Notes: generated by a model from the sequence alone, not told the origin. DNA of 64,000 nt from Candidatus Bathyarchaeota archaeon (GCA_029259355.1 JAPDIZ010000005.1:36289-100288); one strand, 5' to 3'. Shown: positions 7,930 through 16,421, numbered from the stretch's first letter. A program made the numbers and translations.

Positions 7930-8370
7930 CTATAGGCGCGGAAACCTCCTAGGTATCCGAACCCTAAGCACACCTGCTTTGAAATCCATCGCAGTTATCC
8001 TAGGCTCCAAGCAAACAGGAGTTCTTATCTGCGTGTGGAAGCGGCTAAACTCGCCGCTGAAGTGCCTTACGCCAAAATCATCGAACCTAACCCTACGCCT
8101 CATCTCCGCCTTAATCTCTACCAAGTTGTCGCCTACAATGTTGACCTCTATGGTGTCTGGCTTGGCGAAAGGGAGATCTGCGGTGATTATCACGTCCGAG
8201 GGTGTTACCTCCACGTTCGACAAGGGCTCTATGCTCGAGGAAGAAGCGTCCCAGCTTGGTCTCTCCAGAAAGCTCCTGCTCATAACTTGATCAACATACT
8301 CCTCGAAGGCCTCGATGTACTCGCGAACTATGTCGAAGAGGCTTCTCCTCCTTTCCTCCACACCCACCAC
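7930..8370 (-). CDS. Hsp20/alpha-crystallin small heat-shock protein
   Basis: Protein of 146 residues with an alpha-crystallin domain of about 90 residues (SNVEVTPSDVIITADLPFAK to the end) and the family's closing strand GVLRVRIPR. It has a Ser-rich linker and a helical N-terminus as expected. It begins one base after the PAC2(3) stop on the same strand, so the two are very likely cotranscribed, linking a holdase chaperone with a proteasome-docking factor. This copy is intact, unlike the Hsp20 at 44778. Confidence 0.85.
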   Translation of the reverse strand: MVGVEERRRSLFDIVREYIEAFEEYVDQVMSRSFLERPSWDASSSSIEPLSNVEVTPSDVIITADLPFAKPDTIEVNIVGDNLVEIKAEMRRRVRFDDFGVRHFSGEFSRFHTQIRTPVCLEPRITAMDFKAGVLRVRIPRRFPRL

Positions 8371-8371
8371 C

Positions 8372-9118
8372 TCACACGTACATCGGTGGAGTAGCGAACT
8401 CGTGGCCCTTCTCCATCCGCTTCAGCTCCTCCTGCGTCCTCCTCATGATGTCTCTCGCTCTGAGGCGAATCTCCTCTCCGCGAGCTATAAGCTCTTCCAC
8501 GTTGATGTCGAGGTCTAGCAGCTTTTTCAGCTCCAAAACCGCCATAGCTGCAGCTTCTGGGTCGGGGTAGTTGAAGAACGATTGGGCGAGGAGGGTTACG
8601 GCGGGAACGCCTATCTCAGCGCACTTCCTCATGATCATCGCGTACGGCCCCACGATGTACCCCTCGGAAAGCACCTGAATCCCCTTGTCCACGAGCTTCT
8701 TCAGCGTCTCCTCGTCAGACGCGATAGCTCCAACCTTGGGCTTTTCTATGTCTTGCCTATTAGGCTCAGCCATCCCGCCTATGGAGACAACGAGCTTGAC
8801 CTTGTTCTCAGTAACCCAATCCGCGATGGATTCGGCTAGCGGATAAACCGCCGACGCCGGAATCACCACCTCAGATATCAGGCCCAAGAGCGATCCGTGA
8901 CAGTATATGCGCATAGGGGCGTGAGGAATCCCCTTGTGGAGAACGGCTATCGGTGGAAATAGATCAGAGTCTATCTGAGCAACCTCCTCCATCTTCAAGC
9001 TCGCGATTATGTGGGAGAGCGCGATGACGCCCACCAAGCCCACATCTGGCAAGCCGTTTATCATGACAGCTTCCTGCGGTATGTCCCTAAGCTTCGTTAT
9101 TCGTATCTTAGGCTCCAA
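8372..9118 (-). CDS. PAC2-family proteasome-assembly-chaperone-like protein (3)
   Basis: Protein of 248 residues with the PAC2 signature INGLPDVGLVGVIALSHII near residue 20, a long charged C-terminal helix (about residues 205-240), and the final residues MYV, which fit the HbYX proteasome-docking motif. It resembles archaeal PbaB-type proteins more than its two paralogues at 2531-4052 do. The TTG start at 9118 is about 27 bases from a TATA-like CATATT on the minus strand, so the mRNA may be leaderless. It is followed at one base by Hsp20 and is divergent from srp54. Confidence 0.85.
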   Translation of the reverse strand: MEPKIRITKLRDIPQEAVMINGLPDVGLVGVIALSHIIASLKMEEVAQIDSDLFPPIAVLHKGIPHAPMRIYCHGSLLGLISEVVIPASAVYPLAESIADWVTENKVKLVVSIGGMAEPNRQDIEKPKVGAIASDEETLKKLVDKGIQVLSEGYIVGPYAMIMRKCAEIGVPAVTLLAQSFFNYPDPEAAAMAVLELKKLLDLDINVEELIARGEEIRLRARDIMRRTQEELKRMEKGHEFATPPMYV

Positions 9119-9157
9119 AACAACACCCTAGAATATGTGCTCGTGGCTTACGAAAAA

Positions 9158-9165
9158 GTTTATCG
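9158..9165 (+). promoter_or_regulatory. TATA box of srp54
   Basis: GTTTATCG following an A-rich stretch. A start 26 bases downstream falls on the ATG at 9187, indicating a leaderless transcript and deciding between the ATGs at 9187 and 9199. Confidence 0.5.
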
Positions 9166-9186
9166 CATAAGGCCCCAACCATAGGC

Positions 9187-10542
9187 ATGTGTTTATCCAT
9201 GTCGCTGGAGAAGCTGGGAAAATCTCTGCACGAAGCCCTTAGAAAGGTTTTGAGAGCGCCAGCAGTAGACGAGAAGCTGGTTAAAGAGCTAGTCAGGGAT
9301 TTTCAGCGCGCCCTTTTACAGGCAGATGTAAACGTTCAGCTCGTCCTAGACCTTTCGAAGAGGATTGAGCAGAGAGCGCTCAAAGACGAAATCCCCCCAG
9401 GAGCTTCTAGGAGAGACTACGTCGTCAAGGTGGTCTACGAGGAATTGGCTAGGCTTTTGGGCGATAAGCCTAGGTCGATGGAACTAGAGAAGGGGGGAGG
9501 AATCCGCAAAGTACTGCTGGTGGGGATACAGGGGTCTGGGAAGACGACGAGTGCTATAAAGCTTGCGAGGTTTTACGCGAAGCGAGGCTTTAGGGTAGGC
9601 GTGGTTTGCGCCGATACGTATAGGCCGGGAGCTCTCGAACAGCTCAAGCAGCTAGGGGAGAAGGGGGGCATTCCTGTTTACGGGGAGGAAAGGGCTGAAG
9701 ACTCCATCAAGGTAGCGCTGAACGGCGTTAGGTACTTTGATCAGCAGGGGTTTGACCTAGCCATAGTAGATACTGCTGGGAGGCATAAAGACGAGGCTTC
9801 GCTGCTTAAGGAGATGGAGGAGCTTGCAAACGCCCTCAACCCCGACCACGTGGTGCTGGTCATCGACGCGACAATTGGTCAGCAAGCTCTGAGCCAAGCC
9901 GAAGCCTTCCACAAAGCAGCGCCTATAGGAGGCATAGTGCTGTCAAAGCTAGACGGCTCAGCAAAGGGCGGAGGAGCTATCTCGGCGGTTGCTGCTACGG
10001 GAGCGCCGATATACTTCGTTGGAACGGGAGAGGGCATAGACAATTTAGAGCCCTTCGACCCCCAGAGATTCGTGGGGAGGCTTCTCGGGCTGGGAGATCT
10101 TCAAGGCCTTCTAGAGCGGTTTAGGGAGTTGGAACAGACTGTTTCCCGAGAAAAAGCCAAAGCAATCGTTTCTGGCAGGTTTACGCTAGAGGATATGCTT
10201 GATCAACTGGGGGCTGTGAGGAAGCTGGGCCCGATATCGAGCCTATTGAACAAGCTCCCCATGCTTGGCTACAGCATACCCAAGGAGGCTATGGAGGAGG
10301 CTGAGCACAAGATAGATAGGTGGAAGGCCATCATTCTCTCCATGACACCTGAGGAGAGGGAAAACCCCAAGATACTCAACCCCTCCCGCATGAGGAGAAT
10401 CGCCCGAGGCTCTGGAACCAGCGAAAGAGAGGTTAAAGAGCTTATCGAGCAGTACAACATGGCTAAGAAGATGATGCGCCAACTCGCTAAGAAAAGAGGA
10501 GCCTTTAGGAGGGGGCTTCCACTAGGCTTCCCAGCCGCATAG
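9187..10542 (+). CDS. srp54: signal recognition particle GTPase SRP54
   Basis: Protein of 451 residues: a helical N domain, a Ras-like G domain with the P-loop GIQGSGKTT near residue 115, DTYRPGALEQL, DTAGRHKDE and SKLDGSAKGGGA, then a Met-rich M domain (MLDQLGAVRKLG, AKKMMRQLAKKRG) that binds 7S RNA and signal peptides. It delivers nascent membrane and secreted proteins to the translocon. Full length. It is the first gene of a long plus-strand run; trmY follows after 10 bases. Confidence 0.97.
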   Translation: MCLSMSLEKLGKSLHEALRKVLRAPAVDEKLVKELVRDFQRALLQADVNVQLVLDLSKRIEQRALKDEIPPGASRRDYVVKVVYEELARLLGDKPRSMELEKGGGIRKVLLVGIQGSGKTTSAIKLARFYAKRGFRVGVVCADTYRPGALEQLKQLGEKGGIPVYGEERAEDSIKVALNGVRYFDQQGFDLAIVDTAGRHKDEASLLKEMEELANALNPDHVVLVIDATIGQQALSQAEAFHKAAPIGGIVLSKLDGSAKGGGAISAVAATGAPIYFVGTGEGIDNLEPFDPQRFVGRLLGLGDLQGLLERFRELEQTVSREKAKAIVSGRFTLEDMLDQLGAVRKLGPISSLLNKLPMLGYSIPKEAMEEAEHKIDRWKAIILSMTPEERENPKILNPSRMRRIARGSGTSEREVKELIEQYNMAKKMMRQLAKKRGAFRRGLPLGFPAA

Positions 10543-10552
10543 CGTGGTCTAG

Positions 10553-11059
10553 ATGGTTTTGAGAAGAGCTTTCTTGGTACACGCCGAAGGAGCGTGCATC
10601 AACGAGTCAAGAGACGCCAACCTATTGGCTAGGTGCGCAGCAGCTGCCCTAGGCTTATCACACGGCATACGCAGAGACGTCCTCTTCGGAGTGTCGTTTG
10701 GAGAGCGAGTCCTCTGGATGAGGGGAGATAGGATTAGGCAGTGGAGGCCAGACGTAGGCTCAGCCACCGGAATCATAAGAAAAGCTCTCGCAGGAGGGAA
10801 GCACCCCGGCGTTTGGCTTGGCGAGCTGGAAGAAGCTGAGGTCCTCATACCCAATGCTGAGAAGAGGGTTTTCGTCTTCGAAAACCAGCGTGAGCTACTC
10901 GCGCTCAGAGCCCCCATCATCGCACACACCGCGCTGCATGGGGGTGGGCTCGCTGTCGAGAACGCTCTGCCCGCCGCATTCCCACGCACCACCTTCCCAG
11001 ACCAAGCCATTGCAGTAGCTAACATACTTTTGGATAGGGAGCGGAGTTGGAGGTCCTAG
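10553..11059 (+). CDS. trmY: tRNA (pseudouridine54-N1)-methyltransferase
   Basis: Protein of 168 residues of the SPOUT-class TrmY (DUF358) family. Characteristic segments are LLARCAAAALGLSHGIRRDV near residue 22 and the knot region HTALHGGGLAVENAL. TrmY methylates pseudouridine-54 of archaeal tRNA to m1-psi. The next gene, overlapping it by 13 bases, is Pus10, the enzyme that makes psi54, so the operon encodes both steps. Somewhat shorter than typical TrmY (about 190-200 residues), with the middle insertion reduced. Confidence 0.85.
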   Translation: MVLRRAFLVHAEGACINESRDANLLARCAAAALGLSHGIRRDVLFGVSFGERVLWMRGDRIRQWRPDVGSATGIIRKALAGGKHPGVWLGELEEAEVLIPNAEKRVFVFENQRELLALRAPIIAHTALHGGGLAVENALPAAFPRTTFPDQAIAVANILLDRERSWRS

Positions 11060-12378
11060 AGAAGGCCAAGTCTATGCTGATGGACAAACCCCTCTGCGAC
11101 CATTGCTTAGGCAGGCAGTTCGCTCTTCTGCTACACGGCTTAAGCAACGAGGAGAGAGGGAGGTGCATTAAGCTAGCTCTAGCGCTAGATGCGCATCAAA
11201 GGCTACAGAAGGGGGATCCGGAAGCAGCTAACCTGCTTAGAGCGCTGGCCACCAACGGCTTCTTAGAAGCTGCGAAGAGCGTGCTTAGAGAAAGAGGTGA
11301 GGGGGTGGAGGGTTCTGGTCAGTGCTACCTCTGCGAAGGCATTTTCGAGCAGCTAGATGAGCTAGCTGAGCAAGCGGTGGAGAAGCTATCAGGCTACGAG
11401 TTCGAGGCGTTCCTAGTCGGCATAAAGCTCCCTCCACACGTAGTCGAGAGAGAAGACGAGTTTAGGTCGAAGCACGGGGTTGAGTGGGGAGAGGGGCTGA
11501 GGAATCAGCTCAGCAGAGAAATCGGCAAGAGAATATCCTCTCTTGTCAAGAAGAGGGTTGATCACAAAAAGCCGGATATCGTGGTCCTCATAAACCCCTA
11601 CGAAAAAGAGGTTTCGCTCCAAGTAAACCCCATATTCATAGCTGGCAGATACCGCAAGCTTGTTCGAGGCATCCCACAAGCAAAATGGATTTGCACCAAG
11701 TGTCGTGGAAGAGGTTGTGAGAGGTGTGGTTGGAAGGGAAAGCTCTACGACGAATCGATTGAGGAGTTGGTGGGAACCCCCATCCTCAAGAAAGCGATGG
11801 GGGTCTCCATAAAGTTTCACGCAGCTGGGAGGGAGGATATAGACGCTCGCATGTTGGGAAGCGGAAGGCCATTCGTAGTAGAGGTGAGGGAGCCTAGGGT
11901 AAGGTCCCTAAACCTCAGGGAGCTGGAGGAGGAGATAAACAGAGAAGCTCAAGGAAAAGTAGAGGTTGTTGGATTGAGGTTTTCCTCTAGGGCTGAGGTT
12001 AAAAAGCTGAAAGCGATGGGAGACGCCCCAAAGACCTACCGAGCTTTGGTGAGGTTTGGGAGAGATGTCAGCGAAGAAGAGCTGAGGAGAGTAGAAGAAG
12101 CTCTTTCGGGAGCTAAGGTCAAGCAGCAGACGCCGACGAGGGTTTTACACAGAAGAGCTGACTTGGTGCGCGAGAAAAGCATATATGAGGTTCAGATAAA
12201 GAAGGTGTCCTCAAACACAGCCGAGCTAATCGTGCGCTGTCAAGGGGGGCTGTACGTAAAGGAGCTCGTTGACGGAGACGAGGGGAGGACTAAGCCAAGC
12301 GTGTCCGAGATGCTGGGCACTACAGCATCGTGCTTAGAGCTAGACGTGCTCGAGGTAGGTGGTGAAGGTGGGGGGTAA
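11047..12378 (+). CDS. pus10: tRNA pseudouridine synthase Pus10
   Basis: Protein of 443 residues that forms psi54 (and in archaea psi55) in tRNA. The N-terminal THUMP-containing region has zinc-ligand pairs CDHC (about residues 17-20) and CYLC near 93. The catalytic domain has GREDIDARMLGSGRP near residue 260 with the nucleophilic Asp, followed by the conserved PFVVEVREPR. Between them is a short CTKCRGRGCERCGW cysteine cluster. The TTG start overlaps the end of trmY by 13 bases, implying translational coupling. The 3' end overlaps the L21e gene. Confidence 0.95.
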   Translation: MEVLEKAKSMLMDKPLCDHCLGRQFALLLHGLSNEERGRCIKLALALDAHQRLQKGDPEAANLLRALATNGFLEAAKSVLRERGEGVEGSGQCYLCEGIFEQLDELAEQAVEKLSGYEFEAFLVGIKLPPHVVEREDEFRSKHGVEWGEGLRNQLSREIGKRISSLVKKRVDHKKPDIVVLINPYEKEVSLQVNPIFIAGRYRKLVRGIPQAKWICTKCRGRGCERCGWKGKLYDESIEELVGTPILKKAMGVSIKFHAAGREDIDARMLGSGRPFVVEVREPRVRSLNLRELEEEINREAQGKVEVVGLRFSSRAEVKKLKAMGDAPKTYRALVRFGRDVSEEELRRVEEALSGAKVKQQTPTRVLHRRADLVREKSIYEVQIKKVSSNTAELIVRCQGGLYVKELVDGDEGRTKPSVSEMLGTTASCLELDVLEVGGEGGG

Positions 12379-12667
12379 GCACTCTAAAGGCTATAGGTCG
12401 CGTACGCGTTCGCTTCTGAGGAAAAGGCCCAGGGATCGAGGGAAACAACCCCTTGGTCGCCTCCTAATAAAATACAGCGAGGGGCAGCGAGTGGTCATCA
12501 AGATAGACCCTAGCGTGCACAAGGGAATGCCTCACAAGCGATTCCATGGAAAAGTTGGGGTTGTTGTTGAGGAGAGGGGTAGAGCGTACGTAATTGCCGT
12601 TAGAGAAGGTGGCAAGGTAAAGAAGGTGATCGCTAGGTCTGAGCACATAATGCCCTTGGCTGCGTGA
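12359..12667 (+). CDS. rpl21e: large-subunit ribosomal protein L21e
   Basis: Protein of about 99-102 residues with the family opening SKGYRSRTRSLLRK and the basic SH3-like body GQRVVIKIDPSVHKGMPH. Binds rRNA in the 50S subunit. The GTG at 12359 overlaps pus10 by 20 bases; the GTG at 12368 would give an N-terminus (MGGKHSKGYR) closer to the family length and may be the real start. The pairing with rpoF downstream is a conserved archaeal arrangement. Confidence 0.95.
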   Translation: MVKVGGKHSKGYRSRTRSLLRKRPRDRGKQPLGRLLIKYSEGQRVVIKIDPSVHKGMPHKRFHGKVGVVVEERGRAYVIAVREGGKVKKVIARSEHIMPLAA

Positions 12668-12678
12668 AGTGAGGGGAG

Positions 12679-13017
12679 TTGTCGAGCAAAGTTAGGAGAG
12701 AAGAGGACATAACCACCGCGGAAGCAAAGGAGATTTTGCTAAAGCTTTCCGAAAAGTACGAGTTTGACCAGTTTCAGCGAAGAGTCCTCGACTACGCAGT
12801 AAAGTTCTCCAAGCTCCCCAGGGAAAAAGCCCGTGAGCTCGTGGACAAGCTCGTAGACGAGTTTGAGGTTGACCGAAAAGAGGCTATACAGATAGTCAAC
12901 TGCATGCCCGAGTCGATTGAGGAGCTTCGAACGTTCTTTGCAGGAGGGAGGAGGAGAATCGTACCAACGGAGCTGTTGGAGAATATCCTGAGAGTTCTCG
13001 ACGAGTACAGAGAGTAG
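12679..13017 (+). CDS. rpoF: RNA polymerase subunit F (Rpb4 homologue)
   Basis: Protein of 112 residues starting at TTG with GAGGGGAG just upstream. Rpb4-type helical protein (HRDC-like), with the conserved C-terminal DRKEAIQIVNCMPESIEEL segment. RpoF pairs with RpoE to form the stalk of RNA polymerase. It sits between L21e and DUF655 in the familiar archaeal cluster rpl21e-rpoF-DUF655-ksgA-hemK. Confidence 0.93.
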   Translation: MSSKVRREEDITTAEAKEILLKLSEKYEFDQFQRRVLDYAVKFSKLPREKARELVDKLVDEFEVDRKEAIQIVNCMPESIEELRTFFAGGRRRIVPTELLENILRVLDEYRE

Positions 13018-13144
13018 AGCTCAGCTGCGTAGACGATAATAAGGGATAAATTAGCGATTAGCGAATTCTATCTACGGAACAACCCTCTCGCCCAAATACC
13101 GTTTAGCTTAGTGAGAGAAGAGAGATGCGGGTTAGGTCCCTGAA

Positions 13145-13182
13145 GCTGGGTGCGAGTTCTCTCTTGCGTGGCTAGCCCCAGC
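13145..13182 (+). other. stem-loop in the rpoF-DUF655 gap
   Basis: GCTGGG (13145-13150) can pair with CCCAGC (13177-13182), and inside it GCGAG (13152-13156) with CTTGC (13163-13167) around a TTCTCT loop. It lies in a 192-base gap that is otherwise AT-rich near 13035-13070 and has no other gene. It might be an RNA element of the operon leader or chance pairing; it does not match the H/ACA or C/D box patterns. Confidence 0.3.
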
Positions 13183-13209
13183 CATAGATATTTTGTGAGA
13201 TGGTTCGAG

Positions 13210-13776
13210 ATGAGGCCTCATCAGAAAAAGTATGAAGAATACGCGTACGTCTTGGATTACCTCCCCCACGGTAGCGTGCTCCCAAGGCGGCCCGGCTTCA
13301 AGTCTGGGCCTATCGTCCAGCTCGTAGGAGAAACGTACTTCACACTACTCGAGGCTAGGGCAAAGGAGGGGGCATCCCTTTCTCCGCAGGAGCGAGTGTA
13401 CGTTGGAAAAGACCATCGCGACAAGATAGCCAACATAACGGGTAGGCTGAGGTACGAGGACCTAACCGCTGCCGCTAAAAGCGAGCTGAGAGCTGTCGTG
13501 GAGAAGATCGTTCGGGAAAACGAGGAGAGGTTTGTGAGGTTCTTTAACGAGGCTGAGCTACTCACGCCCAGGCTACACGCTCTCGAGCTCATACCAGGTA
13601 TTGGTAGGAAGTTCATGGGCATAATCATCGAGGAGAGGGAGAAGAAGCCCTTTACGAGCTTCGAAGACCTACAGAATAGGACGAAGATACCCGACCCCGT
13701 CAAGCTGCTTGTTAAGCGCATAATAGATGAGCTGAGCAGCGACGAAAAGTACCACCTCTTCACAAGGCCGAAGTGA
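13210..13776 (+). CDS. DUF655 RNA-binding protein (OB fold plus helix-hairpin-helix)
   Basis: Protein of 188 residues counted from the ATG at 13210; an in-frame ATG at 13150 would add 20 residues that fall in a hairpin-forming, unconserved-looking stretch, so the shorter start is preferred. The N-terminal part (YAYVLDYLPHG, IVQLVGETYFTLLEA) fits an OB-like fold. The C-terminal LELIPGIGRKFMGIIIEERE is a helix-hairpin-helix nucleic-acid-binding motif. The family is archaeal, invariably near rpoF and ksgA, and is thought to act in RNA metabolism. Two bases separate its stop region from ksgA. Confidence 0.88.
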   Translation: MRPHQKKYEEYAYVLDYLPHGSVLPRRPGFKSGPIVQLVGETYFTLLEARAKEGASLSPQERVYVGKDHRDKIANITGRLRYEDLTAAAKSELRAVVEKIVRENEERFVRFFNEAELLTPRLHALELIPGIGRKFMGIIIEEREKKPFTSFEDLQNRTKIPDPVKLLVKRIIDELSSDEKYHLFTRPK

Positions 13777-13777
13777 G

Positions 13778-14614
13778 ATGAATAGAATTCTCTCGCTTAC
13801 GAAGAGGTATTGCAAAGAGCTTGGGGTTAGACCGAGCAAGAGGCTTGGACAGACCTTTTTGGTGGACGAAGCTCTGCTCAGGAGAATAGTCGACTACGCA
13901 GAAATAGGCCCAGGAGACGATGTGCTGGAGGTAGGCCCTGGTTTCGGATTCTTAACTCAGCTAATCGCCGAAAGAGCTAGGAAGGTTATCTGCGTGGAAA
14001 AGGATAGGCGAATGGCTGAGTTTTTGAGGAAGAGGGTTGAGCCGCTAGGCAACGTGGTCGTTGTAGAGGGAGATTTTCTTCGCATCGACTCGCCAAGGGT
14101 TAATAAGGCGGTCTCCAACCCTCCGTACTCGATCGCTAGCCCACTGCTCTTTAAGATACTCGATATGGAGGTAGAGCTGGCTGTGCTAACTTTACAGAAA
14201 GAGTTTGCTCAGCGAATGACCGCACAGCCCGGAACAAGGGGGTATGGAAGGCTCACAGTCTCGGTTTCGCTAAGAGCTAACGTGGAGCGTTTGGAGTACG
14301 TTCCATCCTCCAAGTTCTTCCCAAAGCCGAAGGTAGACTCGGTTGTCGTCAGGATAATCCCCAAGCAACACCCACCAGAGGCATCTCATCCAAGGTTTGG
14401 CCAAATAGTCGCTGCGCTCTTTTCACAGCGGAGGAGGAGCTTGAGGAAAGCTCTCCGCCACCTCCTAGACATCAGCGGATCGACTGGCGAAGTGGTCCTC
14501 AACCGGATGCCCAGAAGCCTCCTCGAGAAGAGGGTGTATCAGCTTGAGCCGATCGAATTTCTCGAGATATACCGAATCCTCTACGAGGAGGGCGTTTTTG
14601 GCGACAAGATTTGA
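13778..14614 (+). CDS. ksgA: 16S rRNA dimethyladenosine transferase KsgA/Dim1
   Basis: Protein of 278 residues that dimethylates the two adjacent adenosines near the 3' end of 16S rRNA (helix 45). Visible motifs: KRLGQTFLVDEALL, SAM motif I VLEVGPGFGFLTQ, acidic motif VEKDRR, the catalytic NPPYSIASPL (the NPPY-type motif), and the FFPKPKVDS segment. The C-terminal helical domain is complete. Its last 17 bases overlap the start of the HemK-like gene. The 16S target itself is in this window (59883-61381). Confidence 0.97.
   Translation: MNRILSLTKRYCKELGVRPSKRLGQTFLVDEALLRRIVDYAEIGPGDDVLEVGPGFGFLTQLIAERARKVICVEKDRRMAEFLRKRVEPLGNVVVVEGDFLRIDSPRVNKAVSNPPYSIASPLLFKILDMEVELAVLTLQKEFAQRMTAQPGTRGYGRLTVSVSLRANVERLEYVPSSKFFPKPKVDSVVVRIIPKQHPPEASHPRFGQIVAALFSQRRRSLRKALRHLLDISGSTGEVVLNRMPRSLLEKRVYQLEPIEFLEIYRILYEEGVFGDKI
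14585..14592 (+). promoter_or_regulatory. strong Shine-Dalgarno site deciding the HemK-like start
   Basis: GAGGAGGG, inside the end of ksgA and 5 bases ahead of TTG at 14598. It complements the 16S 3' end (CACCTCC at 59883), and fixes the downstream gene's start well inside the longer open frame. Confidence 0.7.
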
Positions 14615-15233
14615 TAATCTGAGCAAGCGAACCGCTTACTTTTGGGGGTATAAGCTGAGCATTCCTCCAGATGTCTATGAGCCAGCGGAGGATACGGAGG
14701 TTCTCGCACGCACGCTGTCAAGCTTGGCCAATAGGCTGCGGGGCATCGTGCTCGACATGGGCTGCGGAAGCGGAGCGCTCACTATACTGCTAGCTCAGCG
14801 AGCTGAGAAGGTAGTGGCGGTGGATATCAATCCACGTGCATCTGCAGCAACCGTAGAGAACTGCAGGAGGTATGGGGTAGAGGATAGGGTGGGGGTGGTC
14901 TGCGGAGACCTCCTCACTGCCTTCGCTAAGAAAGAAGTTTTCGACGCCGCAGTATTCAATCCCCCATACCTCCCAGTAGTCGATGAGGAGGTGGATAGAC
15001 GCGCCTACGCCTGGTGGAGCGGAGGGCGCTGCGGAGTAGAAGTCGCCACGAGGTTTGTGAAGAGCGTTTGGCCTCTACTAAAGCCAGGGGGAGTAGTGGT
15101 TCTCGTCGCGTCTTCTCTGTCAGACGTAGCCGGTCTCGTCGAAGAGATGGTCTCTACGGGCTACTTCGTAAAAGAGGTCTGCAGAGAAAAGCTATTTTTC
15201 GAAGAGCTCGTTGTTCTCCTTGGAGAAAAGTAG
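14598..15233 (+). CDS. HemK/Mtq2-type protein-glutamine N5-methyltransferase
   Basis: Protein of 211 residues from the TTG at 14598. Class I SAM methyltransferase with motif I LDMGCGSGALTILLA and the diagnostic NPPYLPVV motif of HemK/PrmC/Mtq2, which methylate the Gln of the GGQ loop in release factors. The archaeal Mtq2 type acts on aRF1. The preceding SIPPDVYEPAEDTEVL is typical of the family's substrate-side helix. It overlaps ksgA by 17 bases, in the conserved rpoF-DUF655-ksgA-hemK order. Confidence 0.9.
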   Translation: MATRFDNLSKRTAYFWGYKLSIPPDVYEPAEDTEVLARTLSSLANRLRGIVLDMGCGSGALTILLAQRAEKVVAVDINPRASAATVENCRRYGVEDRVGVVCGDLLTAFAKKEVFDAAVFNPPYLPVVDEEVDRRAYAWWSGGRCGVEVATRFVKSVWPLLKPGGVVVLVASSLSDVAGLVEEMVSTGYFVKEVCREKLFFEELVVLLGEK

Positions 15234-15239
15234 CTGAGC

Positions 15240-16421
15240 GTGCTTAGCTTGCCGACAAACCTCCCCCCACACGTAAAAGCACTTGAGAAGAAGGTTCTCG
15301 CTGCTCGCACAACCGCTGAAAAGATCAAGGCGCTTGAGGAGTACTTGGCGGCTATACCAGACCATAAGGGTACGGCGAAGCTTAGAGCCAACGTGAAGAA
15401 GAGGATAGCCAAGCTTAGGCTAGAGCTTGAGGAGGAGAGGAGGAAGAGAGCAGCGGTTAGCGTTCTGTCGGGCAAGTTTGCCGTAAAGAAGGAGGGGGCT
15501 GCTCAGGTCGTTCTACTAGGCCTAGCAAACTCTGGTAAGAGCTCGGTTCTGGCAACGCTAACGAACGCAAAACCCCTGATAAGCGAGAGGCCGTTCACCA
15601 CAACCGAACCAGTGCCCGGTATGATGAGCTACGAAGATGTGCAGATACAGCTGGTCGAGGCTCCGCCCATTTTCGAGGGCGCAAGCGAGGGGGAGGGCTG
15701 GGGGCCTAAGTCGCTGAGCTTGAGCAGAAACGCCGACGCCATAGCTCTCGTCGTCGACCTATCGCAAGACCCCGTTGAGCAGTTCGGGGTTTTGAAGAAG
15801 GAGTTGGAGAACTCAAGGATGGTTTTGGAGCCTCCGAGCTGCAGGATAGAGTTTGAGAAGAGGGGTGAGGGAGGCATAAGCCTTATAGCCCTTGGAGAGC
15901 TCGAAGACGACCCAGAGCTCATCAAGGAGTTTTTGAGAGAAGTAGGTGTGCGAAACGCAGTCATCAGAATCTGGGGAAAAGCCTCGCTTCACGACGTGCT
16001 CAGAGCCGTAGCTGGGGGATATGTCCACAAGCCCGCAGTCGTCGTAGCCAACAAAGTAGATGTCCCGGGGAGTAGGGAAAAGCTTCGACTGCTTCTCGAT
16101 GCGGTAGAGGGAAAGGTAACCGTTGTACCCTTCTCAGCTAAGACTGGAGAAGGTGTTGAAAAGCTTAAGAAGGCGATCTTCAGCTCCTTGGACATAGTAC
16201 GCGTCTACACCAAGCCCCCCAAAGGACCTAGGGCTGAGAAGCCGATAGTTGTGAAGAAGGGAACTACCGTGATAGGGGTTGCGAAGATGGTTCACAGCGA
16301 CTTGTACGAAAGGTTTAGCTATGCACGCATATGGGGGGCTTCAGCGAAGTTTCCTGGGGAAAAAGTTGGGGCAAACCACGTTTTGATGGATGGAGATGTT
16401 GTTGAGATCCACGCTAAGTAG
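15240..16421 (+). CDS. DRG-family (Rbg) GTPase with TGS domain
   Basis: Protein of 393 residues starting at GTG. An N-terminal helical region (residues 1-80) precedes a G domain: P-loop GLANSGKSSVLA, switch II region VEAPPIF, NKVD and SAKTGEG. The C-terminal 65 residues (VRVYTKPPKG onward) form a TGS domain ending in DGDVVEIHAK. DRG GTPases bind translating ribosomes and help relieve stalls. The G3 box reads VEAPP rather than the usual DxPG, which is common in this subfamily's neighbours but worth checking. Overlaps trmJ by 32 bases. Confidence 0.92.
   Translation: MLSLPTNLPPHVKALEKKVLAARTTAEKIKALEEYLAAIPDHKGTAKLRANVKKRIAKLRLELEEERRKRAAVSVLSGKFAVKKEGAAQVVLLGLANSGKSSVLATLTNAKPLISERPFTTTEPVPGMMSYEDVQIQLVEAPPIFEGASEGEGWGPKSLSLSRNADAIALVVDLSQDPVEQFGVLKKELENSRMVLEPPSCRIEFEKRGEGGISLIALGELEDDPELIKEFLREVGVRNAVIRIWGKASLHDVLRAVAGGYVHKPAVVVANKVDVPGSREKLRLLLDAVEGKVTVVPFSAKTGEGVEKLKKAIFSSLDIVRVYTKPPKGPRAEKPIVVKKGTTVIGVAKMVHSDLYERFSYARIWGASAKFPGEKVGANHVLMDGDVVEIHAK

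Noticed and set aside
13145..13182. H/ACA guide RNA in the rpoF-DUF655 gap
   Set aside because: The hairpin has an asymmetric internal loop and no ACA box three bases before an end.
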